64,000 bases of DNA. Source: Thereva unica. Lineage: Eukaryota > Arthropoda > Insecta > Diptera > Therevidae. The translations under genes were made by a program, and so were the position numbers. The notes under the pieces are model-generated. The model saw only the letters and a list, made by a program, of their open reading frames with translations. It ran no database searches and was not told where the DNA came from. Shown piece by piece: positions 1-10,286 of this stretch. The stretch spans positions 175,350,516-175,414,515 of the forward strand of contig OX465281.1 of NCBI GenBank assembly GCA_949987705.1. Direction: 5' to 3'. Every line of letters begins with the position of its first letter. The stretch's first letter is position 1.

Positions 1-869
1 TGCTTTTGGCTAGTGAAACTAAACTAAGCGAGAAGCACAAAATGGATTACAAAGATTATGTGGTAATTAGGCGTGATCGACCTAATGCCATACAAGGCGG
101 AGGCCTACTTATATTAACAAAGACTTCCCTGAAATATAAAATTGTGTATAGTAGAGATATAGAAAGGTTTCAGGTGCTAGAAGCGTGCGTTATATACATC
201 CCTCTGTCTAGTGGCAGAAGGTTGTATATAATTGCCGCGTACGCACCCCAAACTTCTCAATCCAGGCTATTTATAGAGGAATTGAACTTGCTCTTTCAAA
301 CGCTTCAACTGGAGTCGGAGCAAAATTTTTACTTATTGGCCGGAGATTTAAACGCACGTCATGCGGCATGGGGAAACCAAACAGCTAATACCAGGGGCAG
401 CCAACTGAATGACTGGTTGGTCCAAAATAGAATTCAGCGAAAAATTAACCTTCTCGCTACAGACATACCATCATACCCAGGCGGTGGGTCGTTTCTGGAT
501 TTATGCCTGCTAGACTCTCGGATGGGGCTACCAGGGATAAATACGAACGAGACAAACTGCTTAACAACAGTGCCCTACGACAGCGACCATTATGGACTTG
601 AAATAACAGTACAAGTCCCTGACGATTCCGTAGAACTTCTGGAATATTGCGAAGTGCACCCTTTTGCATACCAAAAGATGCACTGGCCAAAATTCGAGAA
701 GGCTATGGAAAGGGCAATACAGAATACCAGACTCCTACCTCCAACGACCAGGAATCTAACCAACAACGAGATTGATTCATATCTCAAAAATATGGACAAT
801 CTCATCATACAGACGATGGATAAGACTATACCAAGAACGAAAAAAAGGAACAGCACGGACTGCTACGAT
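1..869 (+). pseudogene. LINE endonuclease domain (Jockey/LOA-like), cut by window start and by an insertion
   Basis: The frame is open from the window edge and reads as an endonuclease/exonuclease/phosphatase domain of a non-LTR retrotransposon, which nicks target DNA for priming. Visible motifs are ASETKL near the start (catalytic Glu), GDLNARHAAWGN in the middle, PSYPGGGSFLDLCL, and the terminal YDSDH catalytic block near position 580. The PSYP/DLCL/SDH pattern is typical of Jockey- and LOA-type elements. No RT follows, because at about 870 the sequence switches to a repeat also present at 6627. The last residues before the stop at 896 come from that repeat. The 5' part lies outside the window. 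Confidence 0.85.
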
Positions 870-1612
870 AATATTTTCGCTAAAATGTCAAACTAAATGT
901 GCGCACCGCAAGATTAGGAAGACGAAAATGTATATAAAATTGATGTGTTAATGTTTTTCGGCACCTCAATGAAGTCGAAATAGTTTTTAGTTCGCGCGGT
1001 ATCGTGCAGGTACAAAAATCACTTACGCCGCTTAAACAAAAAAACGGCTCGACCGTATTTTAGGAAAATCTTTTCAGATCATATTTTGGTTAATACTCTT
1101 CGAACGGCACGTCAACTAAGTCGATATCTTTTATAGTTCGCGGGATATCGTGCAGGTACAACAATCACTTAAGTCATTTAAACCAAAAAACCGCTGGACC
1201 GAATATTATAAAAATCTTTTCAGATTATATTGTCGCGAATACGCTTCGAACGGCACCTCAAGTAAGTCAATATCTTTTGTTGTTCGGGCGATATCGTGCA
1301 GGTACAAAAATCACTTACGTCGCTTAAACAAAAAAACGGCTGGACCGAATTTCATGAAAATCTTTTCAGATCATATTTCGGTTGATACGCTTCGAACGAC
1401 ACCTCAACGAAGTCGATATCAGTTTTGGTTCGCGCGATATCGTGCAGGAAAAAATGACCACATCCGTACGCACATACACCCACACACACACATACTTCCC
1501 TCCCATTTTTTGCTTAAAATGCTCCTGGGACCTTGAAAGATGAAAATACGTTGAAATTTTCGATTTCGATTTTCGGACCGATTACAATAACTTCCTATAC
1601 TGGGAAGTTAAA
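870..1612. repeat. Dispersed repeat with about three 146-bp tandem units
   Basis: The stretch begins TATTTTCGCTAAAATGTC and ends with a CA microsatellite (1471-1493) and a GGGAAGTTA block. In between, units of about 146 bp repeat, each with TCGTGCAGGTACAAAAATCA and ACCAAAAAACCGCTGGACCG. The unit boundaries fall near 1004, 1150, 1298 and 1442. The same sequence with four units lies at 6627-7518 inside a Helitron, so this is probably Helitron-related non-autonomous DNA. Short frames here (for example 1150-1536) repeat with the unit and are not genes. Confidence 0.75.
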
Positions 1613-1854
1613 CAATAGGAATAAGCGCATAGAAATCTATTTTTAGATCCACCGCCACTAAACTCAAAGCCGCAGCTTCTGATTTTGTTTTCAAATGCGC
1701 AAAGGGCTTTCACATAAACAAGAAAGTTTATTTCGGAAACTAACCATATATAGCGGAGCATAAAACCCTGCGATATTAGCGCCCCCAGCTCGTGGTGCCG
1801 TAACTGGAAGTTAATTTGAATCGCGTTTGTCCATATCTACTTAGTATATAATCA
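1611..1854. repeat. Dispersed 245-bp repeat, copy 1
   Basis: The sequence from AACAATAGGAATAAGCGCAT to TACTTAGTATATAATCA is shared, at high identity by eye, with 46126-46365. There is no coding potential. It separates the 146-bp-unit repeat from the start of the Copia fragment. Family unknown. Confidence 0.7.
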
Positions 1855-2149
1855 GTGCTGTATAGTTCTTCCATTGATTAATCAATGCAGTTCATTAAAA
1901 AAACACGGCTATAAAGCCCGTCTAGTAGCTCAAGGTTTTAGTCAGCAATATGAATCAGATTACAATTACTACGTATACATGAGCGAATCAAACGATTCAA
2001 AGATTGAAAGATTGAAAGTGAATCTGCGTATTTGATATCGTCGGATCGAATGATTGAGTTCAAAATGAATCCAAACAAGATCGAGAAGTAATTAACATAA
2101 CCTAAAATTTATAACTGTCATCGTATTTGCATTTTATTGTTAAATAAAT

Positions 2150-3576
2150 ATGTCCAACTTCAAAGAAATAGTATTAAGTGCTTGCACTAGTTATTTCAAT
2201 GTTTTACAAACATTTTTAATGCTGCGAGAGCAGTTATATCATAAGAAAAAAGTGTCAAGAAGACAACAATTTATTAAGAGGTGCGAGAGAAAAATAAAAG
2301 CGAACTACACAATATATACAAGAAAATATTTAATTTCTACGAGCCTTTTGCGGAATATACCAAAAAAGAGAGAAAGGAAAATGTGGGCAAAAACTAGAAG
2401 CAAACATTGGTGGATATCTGTTGCCCTGAAAAGAAATTTTGATGACCAAATTGTAGAAAATTTCCGTATGGATCGTGAATCCTTTACATACATTTGTGAA
2501 AAACTGTATGCAGAATTGGCCCCTAGTCAGTCCCCCGTACGTGAGGCGTTATCAGTGGATATAATAGTTGCAATAGCTATTTATAAATTAGCGTCCTGTG
2601 CTGAATATCGTATCGTTGGAAACCAATTTGGTGTTCACAAATCAACGGTGCAAAGATGCTTATACAAGTTTTGCAATGCCATGATATAAGTTTTTTTAAA
2701 AGAAGAAATTAATATCCCTGTTGGTCAAGAGGCGAAGGAAATAATAAAAGGCTTTGAAAATAAAAGTGGAATTCCACAAATTTTGGGAGCTATAGATGGG
2801 ACTCATGTACCCGTAATTGCTCCTTCGGATGGTCACGCTGATTATGTGAACAGAAAAGGATGGACTTCGATTATTTTGCAAGCTGTGGTTGATTGCAATT
2901 ACAGGTAACAATTCTTAATTCCTTTAATGAAACTGTTAATATACTAAAAAAATATTTGCCCTTACATATACCTTGCAGATTTTTGGATATTACTTGCAAG
3001 CATCCAGGAAGCAACCATGATGCAACAGTTTTGAAATACTCATCCCTGTGCAAAAACATAGATAAAGTGGAATTGGTAATAATTGATTCATCTATTTCTG
3101 AAATAACCTTTACTTTTTGATAGCCCAAAAAAGTGATCAATGGAATGGAAATAAAAAGCTTCTTCATTGGGGATCCAGCGTACCCTTTGCTACCATGGCT
3201 TATTAAAGGGTATTCGGGATCGCTAACGCCACAACAAGATTCGTTTAATGCGTATCTAAATAAAGCGAGAATTGTAGTTGAAAATGCATTCGGCCGTCTG
3301 AAGGGACGGTGGAGAATATTACAGAAGCGCATCGATATAAACATTGACTTTATACGTAGAGTTGTCGCAACCACATGCATCCTGCACAATATCCTTGAGC
3401 GCAGAAAAGCGCCATATAGAGAGACATGGAACGAAAGCGTGAGCACAGCAGAGCAAGTATTCATTCAACCATCAAGTGGAAGTACGATGTATACATTACA
3501 AGGAGAAGAAATTAGAAGCCACCTCGCCAAATATATGTCACAAAATTTTCCACTGATTAAAAGTATGAAAAAGTAA
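2150..3576 (+). pseudogene. Harbinger transposase (HARBI1-like, DDE_Tnp_4), one in-frame stop
   Basis: This enzyme cuts and joins the transposon ends. It reads as three exons: 2150-2904, 2979-3075 and 3124-3576. The introns 2905-2978 and 3076-3123 both have GT...AG ends and keep the frame. The N-terminal part has a helix-turn-helix-like block (VGNQFGVHKSTVQRCLYKF). The catalytic triad is visible: Asp in GAIDGTHVPV (about 2795), Asp in FIGDPAYPLLPW (about 3172), and Glu in VVENAFGRLKGRWRIL (about 3280), followed by CILHNI. A TAA at 2687-2689 interrupts the frame, which continues directly afterwards. I see no other lesion. The second intron is short (48 bp) and less certain. Confidence 0.88.
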
Positions 3577-3849
3577 ACACATGTTTTTATTCGTAAATAT
3601 TCCAATCCATTTAATTCGTAAAAATATACTTCAAAAACAAAACAATATTTCTTTTTAACATAAACAGCCTTCAGTCTATATAAATAAAATAAAAACGATT
3701 CTTAACTTACGCAGAGTTCAGCCTCATATATCACTATGCTGAAGACCATCTATTTTTCAGCAATAATTTGAGTTAGGCTACTCTTCACCGATATTTTGAG
3801 TTAGGCTAGTTTTCGTAAGGGGCGTCGATATATTAAAAAATAACTTAAT

Positions 3850-4749
3850 TCAAATAGCTGCATCGAAATTTGCCACAAACTCCCTAATGTCCATTTGTTT
3901 GCTTGTGGTATTGTCCTCTTTGTTAAAGATTTCTTTAAAGCCATTAAGGAATGTTGCTGTTGTATCTTGCAGGATTGCTCTTGTAGTAGCATTAAACCTT
4001 TTATCTGCTTCTTCTTCTTTATTAAAATAATTTTCTAATTCGTAATGTATGAGTTTTTTTTGTTGTTCAAAATACTCTTTGTTGGACTCTTCTTGCGTTT
4101 TTTTTTAATATTTCACCTAATCCTTCCATACTTTTATTGTAACTCCCTTTCCCGGACGTTTTCCTTTTTTTTGGAGCTATATTGTCTAAAAATAAAATTA
4201 AATATGAGTGCACAAATTGATTGATACGCAGTAAAATAAAGTACCTGCGTTAACTGCTGTCTCAGGAATATTTTCGTGCTGTTGAGTATCTGTGCAAATA
4301 TTCTGAAATAAATTTTCTTCTCCTTCATTATTTTCTTCTAAATCTAAAACGACATGACGCAATTGCACATAGTTTTACAATAGTAATAAATTGTAATTTT
4401 ACTTACCTCTGAAGGTATCTATTCCGCTATCGGTGGCTGTTACTGATGGCCTACTGTTTAATAGTTTATCAATTTCTTCAAAATGAGGCATTACTTCGCG
4501 GTGATTTCCACTTTTATTATTGTTTCTACGAACCTCCATATATCTCCTCTTCAAATTTTTCCACCGCACTTCTATTTGTTTATCATTTTTGCTTCCAAAC
4601 CCACGTTTAAACAATTCTTCCTGAATTTTTTTATAAATCTCGGCATTTCTGTACAGCTTTCCGTCAAAAAGGGACAAAGATTTTTGCTCGTACATTATAT
4701 CTAATAAGGCCTTGGTTTCGGCATATTCCCAAATGTTCCGCTTTGCCAT
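3850..4749 (-). pseudogene. Harbinger accessory Myb/SANT-like DNA-binding protein
   Basis: This is the second gene of the Harbinger element; in this superfamily such proteins bind the ends and help transposase enter the nucleus. Exons on the minus strand are 4749-4407, 4343-4245 and 4185-3850, with GT-AG introns in compatible phase. Exon 1 is the Myb/SANT-like domain (WEYAETKALLDIMYEQ, then KNLKRRYMEVRRNNNKSG, then HFEEIDKLLNSRPS). Exon 3 opens with a basic NLS-like PKKRK. A run of T at about 4097-4106 shifts the frame by one base; beyond it an acidic helical C-terminus stays open to the stop. The ATG at 4749 is preferred over one 51 bases upstream because the domain starts right after it. 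Confidence 0.8.
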
Positions 4750-5240
4750 CTTATATTCACGCACACCCGACGAAACGAAGGCACAACAGTAATGTAACAT
4801 AACCTACAAAAAACTTTGCTGTCATTTCAATTTCTCAATCTACGTCTTTACGGCGAAATTTCGATTCGATCCCGGCTGAAATGTTGAATCGGATCGAGTC
4901 GATCCTACTTGAATTCGATTTGCGTATACATGGATTTTTCTCGGATCCAAGCTGGCTTCAAGCCAGCTTTAACTAAGCATGTATACGTAGTAAATGACAC
5001 CTTTGCATCTCTTGCTAGAATTTTCAGTTTCAGATTTATTATGGCTTTTGCAAATCAGTTTAATTTATTAATACATCATAATGGATGTGAAGACAGCCTT
5101 TTTGAATGGAATTTTGATGGAAGAAATATACATGAAAATTCCAGAAGGTGTTGTAGAAAAAGATAATTTCGTATGTAAATTAAACAAAGCTTTATATGGT
5201 CTCAAACAAACAGCAAGATGCTGGTTTGAAGTGCTCGAAC

Positions 5241-5692
5241 CACTGACATATATAGTAATGGACTGCTGATTGACGATGCTGAATGGCACCATTTTTCTCC
5301 AGAAATAGAACACCTTTTTAATGCAAACAAAAAATTTTTCTTCGAATTTAGGAGAAAATAAGTGATAAGATGTTTGTTATAATTAACGGAAACAAATTTC
5401 CATCACTCATTTTTATTTTTTAGTAGTTTTTTCATTAAATAAATGTATTTATTCCAAAACCGTGACGGTTATTTCCCCTGTTTTACGAAGTTTTCGAAAT
5501 AGCTCAAGAGTGAGACAGAAGAACGAAAACTATACCTGTCTATTTTTTTTCTAGTTATGTTTATATCGCTGACATGCGCTGACGATTACAGTTCATTGGG
5601 GTTTAACGTGGGAGCGAGGCAGGAATAGTTTTTGGTGCCATTTTTTTGTATGGGATTTTGCTCATTTACCAGTCCATTACTATATGTCAGTG
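5241..5692. mobile_element. MITE with CACTGACATATA ends and 8-bp TSD (P- or hAT-like)
   Basis: Terminal inverted repeats of about 24 bp (CACTGACATATATAGTAATG at the left, the same without one TA at the right) are flanked by GCTCGAAC and GTTCGAAC, an 8-bp target duplication with one mismatch. Eight-base duplications fit the P and hAT superfamilies. The 452-bp body has no ORF. It sits in the Copia RT and Copia coding continues across it. Related sequence in reverse orientation lies at about 17500-17647 and 19246-19551. Confidence 0.82.
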
Positions 5693-6626
5693 GTTCGAAC
5701 AAGCTTTAAAAGCAAAAGGATTTATTAATTCAGCAGTTGATAGTTGTATTTATATTCTGGACTAGCAAAAACCCGCGTGCCTTGCAACGCCTACTCGAAT
5801 TTTCACAGATATCTCTTATTTACACTTATTAATTTCCACTTTAATTTAAAAAATCACAGATTGGGAAAAAAACTAAAATTCAAAATTATCTCAATAAATT
5901 CACGCTAAATCACCAAATCAATTAAAACAATTTTTTTTCTATAACCAAGGTTAAACTGCTTCGTCACAAAATCACTTCGTTACGAAACAAAACTCGATCA
6001 TTCAAAGCCTTCTTCAAGACTAAAGTGTTGAATGAATACTCTAGCTTCCTTTAAAGTGTACCGTTACAATAATTGGCAGAACCTTGTTTTAAATATCCTA
6101 TTCATAGACTTCTTTTAAACCCATCATAAAAAACAGGTACTCGTTTTTTTATTGCCATTCCTGGAAGGCCGAATTTTCGACCTAAAACAATACCTGAACA
6201 TTCACCTGTTTACCTAATTTCTCTTGTAGGATAATATGGCATGCGACTTTTGTATTTACATTGTTTGCGGTTTCCTTTTTTATTATTGTAAATTGTTTAC
6301 TGAAATTGAGGTTTTGGAAGTTCCCTTTGCTATGCATACTTCTTTATTTCTATAAAATGGAATCCCAATTACGGCTCGCTAGTATATGTATATCAACAAA
6401 ATAATTTTTTTTTTCGAGTGAAAAAGAAGCCAGAATCAGAAAGAATGCGTACCTATTATTACAATCAATAACTAGTTGGGATGTGGGTTCGACCCTTTCG
6501 GTCCACACGATCAACTTCCCAGTATGACGGATGTTGAATATTATGATTGGATATTTTAATAATAAATGAACAATAGGCAATATAGAATATATGCATAATA
6601 CCGAGAATTTGTCACAATTGTTTATC

Positions 6627-7518
6627 AATATTTTCGCTAAAATGTCAAACTAAATGTGCGCACTTACAAGATTAGGATGACGAAAATGTATATAAAATTG
6701 ATGTAATAATGTTTTTCGGCACCTCAATGAAGTCGATATAGTTTTTAGTTCGCGCGGTATCGTGCAGGTACAAAAATCACTTAAGTCATTTAAACCAAAA
6801 ACCCGCTGGACCGAATATTATAAAAATCTTTTCAGATTATATTGTCGCGAATACGCTTCGAACGGCACCTCAAGTAAGTCAATATCTTTTGTGGTTTGGG
6901 CCATATCGTGTAGGTACAAAAATCACTTACGCCGCTTAAACAAAAAAACGGCTCGACCGAATTTTATGAAAATCTTTTCAGATCATATTTTGGTTAATAC
7001 TCTTCGAACGGCACCTCAACTAAGTCGATATCTTTTATAGTTCGCGCGATATCGTGCAGGTACAAAAATCACTTAAGTCATTTAAACCAAAAAACCGCTG
7101 GACCGAATATTATAAAAATCTTTTCAAATAATATTGTCACTAATACGCTTCGAACGGCACCTCAAGTAAGTCAGTATCTTTCGTGGTTCGGGCGATATCG
7201 TGCAGGTACAAAAATCACTTACGTCGCTCAAACAAAAAAACGGCTGGACCGAATTTCATGAAATTCTTTTCAGATCATATTTCGGTTAATACGCTTCGAA
7301 CAACACCTCAACGAAGTCGATATCAGTTTTGGTTCGGGCGATATCGTGCAGGAAAAAATGACCACATCCGTACGCACATACACACACACACACACACATA
7401 CTTCCTCCCAATTTTTTGCTTAAAATGCTCCTGGGACCTTGAAAGATGAAAATACGTTGAAATTTTCGATTTCGATTTTCGGACCGATTACAATAACTTC
7501 CTATACTGGGAAGTTAAA
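6627..7518. repeat. 146-bp tandem-unit repeat, copy 2 (four units), inside the Helitron
   Basis: Homologous over its whole length to 870-1612, but with one extra 146-bp unit. The TCGTG[CT]AGGTAC landmarks fall near 6763, 6908, 7055, 7200 and 7346. It ends in the same CA microsatellite and GGGAAGTTA block. Reading frames inside it are by-products of the repeat. Confidence 0.75.
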
Positions 7519-8039
7519 AATCCTTCATAGCGAGGAAAGTCAAAAAGTGGAAGTCATTTTTAAAAGAGTCGAAGTTTCAGAAGGAGTAGTATTTTCAAGG
7601 CCGATAATAAATATCGATGGCTGCCTTTCGAAACCTTATTCTACTGTCGGATCAGACTGAAAAACCGAAGGCGATAATCGGGAAAAATATATCCCTGATA
7701 GAGTACAAACTTTTTATCATTGCAATTGCAGACCTGAAAGATCCTATTTAAATATCGATTGTTCCGTGAAGGTTTCCTATAAAACGATCAGGATATTTTT
7801 TGGAATATCTAGATATTTAGATACAGGTCTGTCAAGTATACAATTCGAATGATCACTTGCTTTCCTTTTCCTATAGGTTAGACTAAAAAGTAACCCGGTA
7901 GTCGGACCCGATAGTCGGTACCGATAATCGTATCTGATAGTCGTATTCGCCTAAAATATGGCCGCAAAAGTATTAAATCTTTTTGTGAAATTCCCATTGC
8001 AATACATACAGCCAACAATTTTAAAAATGGGTTTTGAAA

Positions 8040-8170
8040 TCACAGACAGACACTCCAATTATAATTATATAGATAGAAGATAGATAGATAGAAGATCGAT
8101 AACCATATGAAACAGAACTATATTTTTAAATCACAGACAGACACGCCATTTACATTTATATAGATAGATA
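8040..8170 (-). repeat. Two internal Helitron 5' termini
   Basis: Sequences ending at about 8073 and 8164 repeat the Helitron 5' end (complement of CAGACAGACACTCCAATTAT followed by TATATAGA). With the outer end at 8810 this makes three in a row, with TAGATAGA microsatellite between them. This suggests a composite Helitron or tandem insertions. Confidence 0.6.
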
Positions 8171-9405
8171 GATTTGAATGACGCCGCTCAGGTAATAGTA
8201 TTCTACTTGTCATATCCTTTTGTTTGGTACCCATATCGAGTGGGTTGTAAAGAAAAAGTGAGTCCGGCATAGTTGGTCGCCATTTTGAATTTATAATGAC
8301 AAAAAATAGGTAATTGTACTCTAATTATCATCCCCTTTCATTTGATACCCATGTCGGGGATCGGCGAGCCCAATTGCGAAATTCACCCGCCATCTTGGAA
8401 CCGCCATCTTGATTTTTTTACAAAGTGGTCAGATTACATTGTCACCCGAACTAAATATATGTGCAAAATTTGAAGTTGAACGGTTATATGGAAGTGGGTC
8501 AAAATCAAGTTTTAAGTTTTGTCTACATACATATGTACATCCATACATACATACATATAGAGCTAATATACGGTGTATATAAATAGCCTAACACATGCTC
8601 GCAAAAATACTGAATCTTCCAGTGAAAGTCCCATCCCGATCGGCCCAGCCGTTTCCGAGATTACCGCGGCCAAACAGACAGACATACAGACAGACAAAAA
8701 TTTTAAAAATAGTGGATTTTGTTTTAATTACATGTAAATAACCAAAAAAACTTAAAAAAACATAATTATTTTGAAATTACAGACAGACACTCCAATTATA
8801 TTTATATAGATAACGGCCATATTTTGAAAAATATTTATATAGTGTTATATGTAGATGATCTCCTTATTGCAACCTCTAATTTAAATTTAATGAATAGTTT
8901 CAAAAATTATTTGATGAATAAGTTTCTCATGGTAGATTTGCAGGAAATAAAACAATTTATTGGTATAAAAATTGAACGAACTGAAAATACAATCACATTA
9001 GATCAAAGTGTGTATAATAAAAACGGTATTGACTAAATTTAACATGCACGATTGCAAAGCTGTAAGCACACCTCTTGAAAATAAGTTAAATTACGAATCT
9101 TTTCTGATGAGAATTATGATGCTCCTTGTAGAAATTTAATTGGTTGTTTAATGTATCTAATGGTATGTACACGACCAGATTTAAGTATTGCAGTAAATAT
9201 TTTAAGCAGATATTCAAATAAAACGAATAAAGAATTATGGCAATGTTTAAAAAGGGTGTTAAGATATTTGAAGGGCTCAAGTGATATTAAATTAACGTAT
9301 GTTAGAGAGCAATATAAAAATATTGTATCTGGTTATGTTGATTCTGATTGGGGTGGTAATGCTAAAACTGATAGAAGAAGTACAACTGGATATTTATTTC
9401 AATTT

Positions 9406-9897
9406 TTTTTATGTGGTAGACTAGAGGCTTAGGGATGCCCCTTTGTACTGTTCGACAATCTATTTTTTTCGTATAGAATGTCGAACAGCAGCTCTAGCCG
9501 GAAGATAGAGAGTAGAAAGAGAGAGACAGAGAAGTAGGAAGAAGTTGCCACAACCTAGCCGCGATTTTTTTTTCTTTTTTTTTTATTGCACCTACTTTCA
9601 ACCATTTCGCGACTCTGGCATCGGAGCATTTGAGAAACAGCTCGCTGGAGTGTTATGCCTCCTGAAACGAGTTGAATCTCATCAGCCAACCGATGACATG
9701 CGCTTGGTGTAGCGGGGAAGGACTAGCGAAGACTATGACAGGAGGAATCAGGAATGTAAAGAGGGGAGAAGAAAGAAGGGAAGTTATGTGGGTGGGAAAG
9801 CGGAAAAGGCGAAGGACCGTGGGGCTGGCCGGGATTCGAACCCGGGACCTCTGGGATAGTAGTCAGGCGCCTTACCTCTAGACCACCGAGGCCCCCT
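9406..9897 (-). mobile_element. tRNA-derived SINE, full length, in Copia RNase H
   Basis: The element reads on the minus strand: a tRNA-like head at 9821-9896, an unrelated body of about 400 bp, and an A-rich 3' end seen as TTTTT at 9406. AATTT is duplicated at 9401-9405 and 9898-9902. Shorter relatives sit at 56709-57129 and 31757-31838, also on the minus strand. A member was used as a landing site in retroelement DNA each time. Open frames on both strands within it are not genes. Confidence 0.85.
9821..9896 (-). other. tRNA-like SINE head with pol III boxes
   Basis: On the minus strand GTGGTCTAGAGG resembles box A and GGGTTCGAATCCC is a perfect box B, placed at tRNA spacing. The stems do not all pair, so this is the internal promoter of the SINE rather than a working tRNA gene. 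Confidence 0.7.
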
Positions 9898-10286
9898 AAT
9901 TTGATAATTGTACGATATGTTGGAACACTAAAAGACAAGCATCGGTAGCTGCGTCATCAACTGAGGCCGAATACATGGCACTTTTTGAAGCGGTCAGAGA
10001 GGCCATGTGGTTAAGATCCTTAATAATTAGTATTAATTTTAATATTTTAGAGCCTATATTGATTTATGAGGATAATAATGGTTGTATATGTATTGCAAAT
10101 AATCCCACAAGCCACAAACGATCTAAACATATAGATATTAAATATCATTTCTCTAGAGAGCAAGTGAAAAACAATTTAATTAAACTGCAATTTGTTCGTA
10201 CAGGTCAGCAGTTGGCAGATTTTATGACAAAACCATTAGCTGCATCCAGATTTATGGAATTACGAACTGGAATTGGTTTAAAATAA

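Larger units (their letters stand above)
1967..4992. mobile_element. PIF/Harbinger DNA transposon, nearly complete, in Copia RT
   Basis: Perfect 15-bp terminal inverted repeats (TACTACGTATACATG at 1967-1981, its complement at 4978-4992) are flanked by the 3-bp direct repeat AAT (1964-1966 and 4993-4995). A 3-bp duplication is the PIF/Harbinger norm, although TTA/TAA is commoner. The element is 3026 bp and carries the two genes expected of the superfamily in convergent orientation: a DDE transposase on the plus strand and a Myb/SANT-like protein on the minus strand. Short AT-rich 3' regions meet between 3577 and 3849. Intact ends and few lesions suggest a fairly recent insertion. Confidence 0.92.
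5762..8810 (-). mobile_element. Non-autonomous Helitron in Copia RT
   Basis: On the minus strand the element begins TCTATATAAATATAATTGGA (ending at 8810) and ends GCGGGTTTTTGCTAG (at 5762), preceded by a small GCGT...ACGC hairpin. TC start, CTAG-type end, subterminal hairpin and insertion between A (5761) and T (8811) without duplication are the Helitron hallmarks. Copia codons on the two sides abut in frame. The 3049-bp body encodes no Rep/helicase. It contains the 146-bp-unit repeat (6627-7518), stretches related to the 128-bp satellite (8170-8430), and two further internal TCTATATAA-type ends. Confidence 0.88.
1896..10286 (+). pseudogene. Copia pol (RT to RNase H), split by four transposons
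   Basis: This is Ty1/Copia polyprotein, present from the RT onward. Five segments are visible. Segment 1896-1966 starts the RT (YKARLVAQGFSQ). Segment 4996-5240 carries MDVKTAFLNG and LNKALYGLKQ. Segment 5701-5761 is short. Segment 8811-9405 has the catalytic YVDD and the start of RNase H (DSDWGGNAKTDRRSTTGY). Segment 9903-10286 has SSTEAEYMAL and DFMTKPL and ends in a natural stop. The insertions between them are Harbinger, a MITE, a Helitron and a SINE. At each junction the Copia frame continues once the insert and its target duplication are discounted. Independent damage includes an extra base near 5080 and a frameshift near 9030. Gag, protease and integrase are absent to the left. Confidence 0.9.

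Noticed and set aside
6762..7449. Frames with repeated ISFVV..ISCRYKNHLRR segments
   Set aside because: Products of the 146-bp tandem units; the same peptides recur at 1150-1536.
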